Shown: in pieces, positions 36,282 through 46,000 of the stretch | Layout: each line of letters begins with the position of its first letter | Position numbering within the stretch: the stretch's first letter is position 1 | From: Mortierella alpina | Taxonomy: Eukaryota; Mortierellomycota; Mortierellomycetes; Mortierellales; Mortierellaceae | Direction of reading: 5' to 3' | Assembly: GCA_029449245.1 (NCBI GenBank) | Contig: JANATF010000003.1 | Location: 2,852,001 to 2,916,000, forward strand | DNA length: 64,000 nt | Notes under the pieces: generated by a model | The model's database searches: none | What the model saw: the letters and a program-made list of their open reading frames with translations, nothing else | Told to the model about the DNA's origin: nothing | Program-made: the position numbers and the translations under genes

Positions 36282-39134
36282 ATGACGACCAGCCATTACC
36301 ATGTCCTTCACCACACAGCCATGACTCTACGCAGGCGGACGGTGGCATTGTCACCCTCATTACCAATAGCAGCAGTACCCTCCGCACCTCGATCTCGACT
36401 CTACAAACCACTCAATCTGCTCACCCTTCCTTTCGAGATCCTTGTCGGCCAGATCCTCGCGATCGTCGATCTCGCCGAGTTGGGCTGCCTTTCCCGAGTG
36501 TGCAGAGATCTGCACCAGCTTTGCGAGACAGATTACCTCTGGCAAAAAAAGTTCTTTTATGACTTTGCATTCAGGCCTCACAGGACTCTGCGCCAGTTGG
36601 GTAGTTGGAAGCGGCTGTATCAGGCGATGGACCGCGTTGAGGTGTATACCTGGGGTAAGTCTTCAAAGGAATATGTATATGGTGCGATCTGTGTGAATGA
36701 CGATCTGGTTGCATAACCATGACGGGCTTGACAGAGCTTTGACTACTGCATCCTGCTGATCAACCGTGAGGGCAAAAAGAAAAAAAAAACTAACACGCCA
36801 CGACCCACACACAACAACCATTAACAACTTCATTTGTCATGCCCCCATTTTTTTTGTCTGTACCCATATTCTCTCTCTCTCTCTCTCGCCCTCTAATCTC
36901 GTAGGAAGCAATGGCGACTGTCGACTTGGATACGGTCGGACGCCCAAGAAGGTGTATGAGAGCGTACCCAAGAGGGTCCGACGACTGGATGGCTTGGGAA
37001 TCGTCCAGTTGGCGCCAACAGGCTGGGGCTGTCATGCGCTGGACCGACATGGAAACGTGTGGGCCTGGGGTCGTAAGTGAAAGAAAACCAAAAAAAAAAA
37101 AGGAAAGCTCTTGTCTACAACCCCCTACATCTATTTTCTCCCATCTCCATTGTTCAAAATTTTATATACTCATGCTGTTGTTCAATATACATCCTCTAAC
37201 TAGGGATCATGGAATCGAATGGTATCCGTTCGGATGCAAAACCTCGGATGCTGAAATGGCCCCGCCAGGTGACGCAGCTCGTGGCAGGAAGACAGGTGGT
37301 GTTGGCCAAGGATGCTGATGGCCAGGTCTGGCAATGGTGTCGAGAGAATAAGGCGTGTGAGGTGACCTTTTCTGGATCCGAATCCACTCGATGGCCGTCA
37401 TCAGGGACCCTTCCTGCAACAACAACAACAACAACGGCGACTTCAACAAATAGCAGCAGCAGCAGCAGCAGCAGCAGGGCCACTGAAGATCCGGTGGTGC
37501 AATTGGCTGCTGGGTGGGATGTCTGTGCGGCGTTGACGCGATCTGGAAAGATCTTTGCTTGGCGGCCGCCTCAGTCGGCAGATGGTCGGTACCAGTATCG
37601 GATCCATGTGAGGCACTCGGTGTGCTTGAAGGGTCAAGGCGTGACGGGGTATGAAGCCTCGGTCATGGATGGGGACGCGTTTGTGCAGATGGCGGTGGGG
37701 TCGGATTATATTGTTGCTGTGACCTCGTTGGAGAAGGTGTATCTATTTCGGACTCTGGATTCGCCGCATGATCACCATCACCAGGCCACTCGCTCTACTT
37801 TGTCTTCCTTGTTGGCGTTGCAAAAGCAGGAGCAGGATGAGCAGCAGCGCGAGGATAGGATTGTGATTGAGACGATGGTGGAAGGATCTCTGCAGGAACG
37901 CGTGGTGGAGATTCGAGGCAGGATTCTGGGTGCGGGGTTAGCGCTGCCCATCTTTTCCGAAGCCCTGACACACACCATCACAGAGTCCTATGAAGAGAAT
38001 GACCAACGTGAACGCAGGCGGAGGCATTGCCGTCAGCAGCCGCAGCAACACCTACAGCTGCAGTCGTCGTCGCCGTCGTCGTCGCATCCGACCACCGTCT
38101 CTGCCAACTTTGAACAATTCGCCATCCACCATTCTTCTGGCAAGGTCTTGTTGGGTCGACACCATGTACAGGCTGACAGCCGGCCGACCATCGTGGAGCG
38201 TCTGGTCTCGAACGCATGTCAGGTTGAGTTTGGGGACCACCACCAAGGTTTGCTGACGGAAGATGGACAGCTCCGGACTTGGGGCGCGTTTTGTGATGGC
38301 GCTCTAGGGCATGGAGATCTGAGGGCTCCTTGCTCAGTGCCTACGGTGGTCGAAGGACCCTTGAAGAACAAGTTTGTGATCCGGATTGGTATGGCGGGAT
38401 GGCACAGTGCCTGTCTGGCCATCGATATGAGCGAAGAGAAGGCTTTTGGATCCCAGAGTCTCGAGAGCCCTTCGTCCTTGTGGTTGGGGCAGGGATCGTC
38501 AACCATGGCAATGGCAAAGGCAAAGGATGACATGGTCGACGATGGATACCACAGTTTGGAACACTCTAGTGCCAGTGGAAACAACAGCAATGGCAGTTCG
38601 AGCGACAGTTTCGACAGCAGTGATGGGGAAGAGTGGATGTTGCAAAGAAACATTGCTTTCATGGGAGGAGCTTTCGAGGTCGATCTTAGCAAGGCGTCAG
38701 GATCCACGACGAACGCGGCATCTTCATCGCCGTGGGTGACGAGGTCCATGCCCCATGAGCCATCGTCGTCGTCGTCGTCGTCGTTGTCGACATCGTGCTC
38801 AGCATCGTGCTCGCTCCTTGTCAGTCCACACAGTCATCATCCTGCGAGTGGGGTCGTCCATGCGAGGCAAGCGCCGTTGCGGAAGCGAAGTCTCTCAATG
38901 GTCGTGAAGGAAGCGGGCTATGGTCACCGAGGCTTGCCCCACTATCATCATCATTATCATCATTATCGTCATCATCATTGTCACCATCTCCAGCAGCACC
39001 ATCTTGGCGAGCTCGGCGGTAACAAAGACACCAGGGCGCGCATGATGGCCATGACGCGGCTGAATCCCACGCTGACTGAGTATGAGCCCGAGCTCGCGAC
39101 ATCCGAGCAGCCACTGCACAGGTTGTCAGACTAG
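36282..39134 (+). CDS. F-box protein with RCC1 repeats
   Basis: Three exons (36282-36654, 36905-37072, 37204-39134) encode 823 residues. An F-box lies at about 44-90 (LPFEILVGQILAIVDLAELG) and is followed by RCC1-type blades (VYTWG/GSNGDCRLGYGR, NVWAWG, QVWQW, LRTWGAFCDGALGHGDL). The combination matches Saf1-type substrate adaptors: the F-box would bind Skp1 of an SCF ubiquitin ligase and the propeller would bind a substrate. The last 250 residues are Ser- and His-rich low complexity. Two introns cut the first blade at phase 1. Substrate unknown. Confidence 0.85.
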
Positions 39135-39302
39135 CGCCCGATTCAAGGGAACCCACTTGTTCAGACACACAGACTAAATGAACTTTCCCCTTTTGAACCC
39201 ACCTTTCCCCAACGGCTTTTTTTCTCCTGTCTGCACTTCTCTGTCTTCCACTTTTTTTTTCTCTCCTCCCCCACATCCCTCCAACCTCATTGAACCACAC
39301 AG

Positions 39303-41345
39303 ATGCATTCGCTTCATTCAGGACGCATCTCGTCTGCCCTCGGCGGGATCTCGTCCTCCATCCGCAGCTCACAGGCCTATTCGTCTTCATTCGCGCCCAA
39401 TGCAGCTGCCGCATGGCTCATTAGAACTCGGCTCACGCTCTGCCCGACGCAGCCTCTACGGACCTTCTCTCTTTACAGTCGGCAACACGAGAAGCGACGC
39501 GGTCCGGACCACAACGCCGGCGTGGACTCGCGCAACGGAGGCGCTGGAGGCACCCAGACACTAGAATCGCTGCTGGCAAAGACTCACCAGGAAAGCCAAA
39601 TTGGAGCTCCTGGCACCAGCAGCAGCACTGGCCCTAAATTTAATGACCGATCGCATCGGCCAAAGTCCGAGCCCCAGGCTGGACCCTTGGACGGCTTCAA
39701 GGTGCTGGATCTGACCCGCGTCCTGGGTAAGCGCGAAAAAAGAAACCACACACACATGGTACCAGAGTTCAAGATAAACGGCGAAGATAGAGTCGCGTTC
39801 ATTCACTCACTGTGTCCTTCCTCCTGATGTCCCATCACCACACAACTCTATACACATCCGTACCTAGCCGGACCGTACTGTACGCAGTTGCTTGGCGACT
39901 TGGGGTAACTATAAGCCAGCTCTTGCACTCTTGAGACCGTTGATTTGGAAGTATGGTTGACAGCTCATGATTTTTATTTGGTGTGTATGTCTGCTAGGGC
40001 CGAAGTCATCAAGGTTGAGAATCCAAAGGGAGGCGACGACACGCGAGCGTGGGGTCCGCCATTTGCGCAAAACCTGGATCCATCAGATCCAGCACAGGAG
40101 AGTGCCTATTTCTTGGGAGTGAACAGGAACAAGAAGTCTATCACGGTGAATATCCGGTCAGAAGAAGGACGGAAGGTGGTACAGGATCTAGCCAAGAGGG
40201 TCGATATCTTGGTCGAGAATTACGTCCCTGGGAAACTGGATGACATGGGCCTTGGATACGAGGAGCTGAGTGCTTTGAACCCCGGGCTGATCTATACTTC
40301 TATCACAGGTATATTTTTATTCAGGCGGGCCATCATCCTTTGCTTTCCTTCTACGTTCCCATTTGTTATATACCTCAGTAACGGTTGCGGTGCGATTGAA
40401 CATTTCTTCCCTTGTTGTTGTTTCTCTTCGTCTTGTCTTGTCTTTAGGGTACGGTCAGACGGGCCCTTACAGAACACGCCCTGGTTACGATGTCATGATT
40501 GAGGCCGAGGGTGGGCTGATGTACATTACAGGCGAGCAGAACGGAACCCCCGTCAAGGTGGGCGTTGCTGTGACAGGTACAGTGACATTGCTTTGTCCTT
40601 TTAATGGCACGCGAATATATGTCTCACTTTTCTTTCTACTGTGCATGATTCTTTTTCAGATCTAACCACCGGACTTTACGCCCATGGAGCCATTATGGCC
40701 GCCATTGTGGCACGGTACAGGACTGGACGCGGCCAACATCTGGACTGTTCGCTTCTTGATTCTCAGGTCGTCACCCTCGCCAACATTGCGAGCTCCTACC
40801 TGATCGCGGGGCAAGAAGCCCAACGTATGGGGACCTCGCACCCATCCATTGTCCCGTACCAGGTCCTCCCCAGTCAGGACTCGCACATCATGATTGGAGC
40901 CGGCAACGACGGGCAGTTTAGGATCCTGTGCTCTGTGCTTGGACTTGAGTCGTTGTGCGAGAACCCATTATTCAGGACCAACAAGGACCGAGTTCAACAC
41001 CGAAAGGAACTGATTGAGATTTTGACGGAAAGGCTTCGGACCAAGAAGAATGACGAATGGCTGAAGGCATTGGAAGGGAGGGGGATCCCGTTTGCACCAA
41101 TCAACAATATTCAACAGACGTTTGAGCACCCGCAGGTGGTGGCGAGAGAGATGATCCAGGAGATTGAGCATCCCAAGGCAGGAAGGATCAAGGTGACAGG
41201 ACCTGCGGTCAAGTATTCGGACACGAAACCGAGCATCCGATTGGCACCACCTTTGCTGGGCCAGCACACGGAAGAGATCTTGAGGGATGTGCTGGAGTAT
41301 GACGAAGCCCGGATCCGAGAGCTGAAGGAAAAGAAGGCCGTTTGA
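39303..41345 (+). CDS. SUGCT: Class III CoA-transferase, SUGCT-like (mitochondrial)
   Basis: Five exons (39303-39726, 39868-39904, 39998-40308, 40448-40576, 40660-41345) give 528 residues. The first ~130 residues are Arg/Ser-rich without the family fold, consistent with a mitochondrial presequence and linker. The CaiB/BaiF fold follows: [55 protein letters not shown] with the expected catalytic aspartate D272, and [11 protein letters not shown]. The animal relative SUGCT moves CoA from succinyl-CoA to glutarate; substrate here is inferred. Exon 2 is only 37 bases long and encodes the invariant [13 protein letters not shown] motif. Confidence 0.9.
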
Positions 41346-41481
41346 ACGAGATTGAAAAAAAAATGGCTGGAAGGACAGTCTTCCTGCACACCGAAGATCA
41401 TGACAATACAATAATAGATTGGATTATTAGAAAGAAGGCCGGCCCGCGGAGCAATTTTTGTGTGCAATATCTGTGCGCGTG

Positions 41482-41775
41482 ATGACGGAAGGAGCGAGTT
41501 GGAGAGATGCGTATGATCAGTTCTGCTCGCGAGAGCGTCAATGGTGGGCCTGGATTTGGAGCACAGCTCTTGTAGGGTTTAGCTTCCTCCCACCTCTTGG
41601 GTCGTGCTTCTCGTCAAGACTTGGATTAAGCAGTGCCAAGAGATCTCTGAATTTTGGATCCTTGACGCTTAAGCAGCAGCAAACTCGGCCAGACGCGATG
41701 GCCTCGGGGGGAGAATACAGGATATTTATGGCCGAGCTCAGGGAGGAGAAAGAGAAGGAGGTGGAGGAGCTGTGA
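41482..41775 (+). CDS. Small putative membrane protein (97 residues)
   Basis: An intronless ORF with one hydrophobic segment (WAWIWSTALVGFSFLPPLG) and a charged Glu/Lys-rich C-terminus (AELREEKEKEVEEL). I do not recognise it. It begins 137 bases after the SUGCT stop and an AATAAA signal lies about 205 bases downstream, which supports a real short transcript. Confidence 0.5.
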   Translation: MTEGASWRDAYDQFCSRERQWWAWIWSTALVGFSFLPPLGSCFSSRLGLSSAKRSLNFGSLTLKQQQTRPDAMASGGEYRIFMAELREEKEKEVEEL

Positions 41776-43089
41776 AGTCTAGAAAGGACTGTGTGGCAGC
41801 TTCGTAGGGAGCTACAAGCGGTTCAGAACACCACGCATTCATCTTGATTGGGTGCTTCTGCTTCCTTCTCTTCCTTCTCTTGTTTGTGTATCTCGTTGCC
41901 AATTTCTGCATGCCCTCCTTCCAGTCATTCGACACTTGTTCTCTTTTCTCTCCTCTGTAATCTCACCGTAGGCTTGCCACAATAAATGTAGTATCAACAT
42001 CATTATTTGCCACGGCACGCGTATCAGTATCAAAGGGATCGCCGCTCAATGAGATTTCTGTCCTAAATGAAAAGAAATAATGCTTTGACGCGAGCGCCGT
42101 GTGTCTCATTACGAATTGCGGCTTAACAGCGGCTTCAGGTCGCAACAGTTTCAGATCGCGTGCCGCTCCCACAAGATTGCCAAATCGGATAGTAGGAGAG
42201 GGACACAGGAGCTATATGAGCGCAACTGGAAAATCGGACTTGCGCTCAGCGCGACCATTTTTTGGAAGCCAGTCGCGCAGCCATCAGGATGTGGAGCGTA
42301 GCTGGCGCGATTTGTAGACTACAAGAGCGAGCAAACGGTATGTGGCTGATACAAGATGCCCCTGCATATTCATGCTCACAATAACCATTGGAACTCAATG
42401 CTCGAGGTACACAAGATGGATCGAAGGCGAGGAATAAGATTGAGTACCGCTCCCACGCTCTTAAATATTTTCGCACCTTGCTCTTTCCCTTCTCACCAGT
42501 CCGTCTCTTTCTCTCCATCGATACACCTATTCCCAAAGAGCGCCGAAATCGCAATCAAGAACCTGTAAGTGTGATCTCGCTTGGGGATGGAGTCGGGTGT
42601 AGTGATAATGAGTTGCACCCACCGTACAAACTTCATGCTAATTCACATATGGTGACCCTTGATATCTTGCCGTGACTTGACCGCCCTTGACCACCAAGAA
42701 ATCGAACTCTCGCGTACAAAGACACTGTTCCTGAGCCATCTCAGACCGACAGATACTGCTCTCGCTCTTGGAGAACGCTCTCTCGTGTCTCTCTCCAGGT
42801 ATTGCAAGACCCATGAACACATGCAATTGAATTAGCCATGGATACTTGTATGGTCGCTAACATGATCAGTTGTGTTTACTTGATACGTGCCTTAGTGCTA
42901 CCGTCGTTGAACCTCTTTGTGACATTTTGAATTCTTTGTGGTTTTCCTCTTATCGTTAGTGTGGTAGCTTTGACTTTACTAAAGGTAAGATCAACCTATA
43001 GCTTTGCATAACCACTGTCTTCATTCGCTCATAGCAAGCGCTTACCGTATTGTTTCTATTGCAATGGATGAAGCATCAAGACAACTGCC
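41776..43089. other. Intergenic region upstream of the NLR gene
   Basis: No ORF looks coding. There is an 8-bp inverted repeat (42218-42225 with 42240-42247). Possible 5' UTR introns are suggested by GTAAGT at about 42566 and GTAAGA at about 42985, with CATAG at about 43034. The start codon of the receptor follows at 43090. Confidence 0.5.
41981..41986 (+). terminator. AATAAA poly(A) signal
   Basis: AATAAA about 205 bases downstream of the 97-residue ORF. Confidence 0.4.
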
Positions 43090-46000
43090 ATGAGCAATCC
43101 ACCCAACACTTCACCACCCGACATTGGGAGACCTGCCCACAACTCATTGACACCATCGTTGGCCGCCCATGGTCGATCTGTTAGTCATGATGCCACAACG
43201 ATGTCGTCTCAGAAGGCCGGCTTGAGTTCCGCTGGCGACGACAAATCCGTCTCGTCCCAAAAAACCAGAACGCGGGACAAAATTCGAAACCTCTTTCGGT
43301 CAACCAAACATGAGGATAAGGTCACGATTCAAGATGGCCCATCTAAGGCAAAGATCCGCCACGCTCGAGCTGCTAGCACCGACATCGCCTCTGAAGTCTA
43401 CAGCCTCGAAGTCAGCAGCCTTAGAGCTGAGTCACAGCCCACGATCGACAAGACTGGGGCTCGTTTGAATGTCTTCTCGGAGAACGTGACCAAAACAACC
43501 ACTGGAATCACATTGCCGAAACTTGATGCGCGCATTGACAGCACATCCCAGCTCGCCTTGTGCATCAGCCTTCTCCCAAGGAACATGGCTTCGTCCTTGC
43601 AGCGCGAAGGTCTCGAGAGTGCCTCAGATCCCACAAACGAAGCGTCGTGGACCACGCCGTCCGATGATACACAGCAGGAATGGATCAAAATCATTGAAGA
43701 GAACCCGATCAAGCAAGAGCACTTTCGCTGGTTGGGGTCGCGCATCGTTGAGGAATTTATCAAGCATGCTGTCAAGGATCCGGTCGCTGTGTCAGAAGTT
43801 GTACTCCTTGGCTCTGTCCTCGATGAGGCACACTACCGCAAGTTGCTCAATTGCTTCATTGCGCAGCTCCAAGAGTCCGTTCTTCTAGATGTTGATCTGC
43901 TCCAAGGTCTCGTCCAGCTGGTCCAGTGTGCTGAGCCGGCGTATCTTGACGCCGATGATCTTGTCAAGATCTTGAGTATTCTGAGAAAACGCCTTGGAGA
44001 CACCCATCAGCAGTCATCGGAGCATCAGTACCATTTAACCTTGGCTGTCTCGCGCCTTCTTGATGTCATGGCCGAGCCAGAGCACAAAGTCAAAGATCTA
44101 CCTCGTGTCGAGGAAAGGGAGCCCCTGGCCTCAGTTCTTTCAGGATTGCAATCCAGCTCGGACCCTTATTTGATGTATCAAGCGCTGTACGCATATCAGG
44201 CCTTGCAGTATGTTCCTGACAACGAATCTGCTCTTCAAGCTATCATGCGATACTCCCTAGGAGCCGCAGAGAGCATTATCAAGGTGTCGGGGGTCATTCA
44301 GTTGAACTTTGACGGCCTACTCGAAGGCCTCACGCAGATGCAAAAGACTGTCGAGGAAACTTATGGGATTGCCAAGTCCAGCTATGAAGGCATCAGCTCA
44401 TTGATTGACAGTGGGCGTGGACTGTTCGATAGTCTCAAAGCGGGCCTTGCCTCTGGCCGCAAGCATCCGTGGTACCCTGCCGTAATCACCGCTACAGCTC
44501 TCTGCCGGGCAGGCCAATTGGTCTATCTCAGCAAGCTGGTTCGAGAGGCTCCTTGCCGTCGTGATCCTCGATTCCAATGGGGTGTAAGCCAACTCCTGGG
44601 CGAGATTGCGATTGATGATGAATGGGAGTCCTGCATCCGTGAGCAAGCTGTCAGTTTTCTGGAAGATCTGTACTTGAATGATGCCGATTGGGCTCAAGAC
44701 GACAGCGTCAGGTCCTGGATGCTGACCATTCTTGGCAAGATCTCAGAGGTGCCTGATCGTGCGGTCAGAGACGTGGCCTTTGCTTTTCTGCAGGCTCCAA
44801 TGAAGGATGGCTCTGCCAGCGTTAGGCATCCCTACCCATTGAGGTCTCACCTCCCTATCCCACTGAAGTCGCCACTTCTGGCCCTCGTCCACGATACTCC
44901 TTACCTTGAGTACGATCTCAACGACCTCCGGCTCAGACGACGCCAAGAGTACAGCCAGACCGTGTACATCCCTCCTCAGGCCAAGGCTAACCTTCAGGCT
45001 GCTGACAAGGATGCCCTACCGCTCATGAAGACGGTCAAAAAGTTCCTGGAGAGCGACGAGCAGGTGTTCTTGATGCTAGGTGATTCAGGAGCAGGAAAAT
45101 CAACATTCAACAGACACCTTGAGCACGAGCTTTGGAAGGACTACAAGCCAGATGGCCACATACCGCTATTCATCAACCTGCCTGCTGTGGCCGAGGGCCA
45201 TCGGGATATCATTGGCGAACAATTGCGGATCCACGGATTCAAGGAGGACAGGATCAAAGAGCTGAAGAAGAATCGGAAGATGATCCTGATTTGCGATGGT
45301 TACGACGAAACCCAACTCAACGTCAACTTGCACTCGGAGAATATGCTCAACCAAAAGGGACAAGCAGACACCAAAATGATTATCAGCTGCAGGAGCACCT
45401 ATCTTGGACAGGGCTACCGCGATCAATTCCGTCCTCAACAGAATGATCGCTACAGTTCCTCTGCAGCTAACCTGTTCACGGAGGCCGCTATTGTTCCTTT
45501 CTCAAGAGACCAGATTGGGGACTACGTTGATCAGTTTGTGCGAGATCCAGAGGTACACAAACTGGTTGGTGATAGACCCGTCTGGAGCACTGAGAACTAC
45601 ATGGAGAAGCTGCGGTCGATCCCCAACTTGATGGAGCTGGTCAAAAATCCCTTCCTCCTGTCTCTATCGCTCAGAGCGTTGCCTGGCGTGGTCAAGGACG
45701 GGACCGACATCACCAAGATCAAAGTAACTCGTCTGACTCTCTACAACTCTTTTATCGATCAATGGCTGGACATCAGCGAACGACGACTAAGGACGATCAA
45801 CTTCGCCGCTGATGAGAAGCAGGCACTGCGAGAAATACTTGAAGAAGGCTTTGCAGACACGGCCATTACCTTTTTGAAAAACCTTGCTGCAGCCATCTTC
45901 AAAGAACAGGACGGAAACCCCGTTGTCCAGTACATGCCGAGAGGCGACAAAGGGACGTGGAAATCCAACTTTTTTGGTACAGAGCCTGACATCGTCCTCC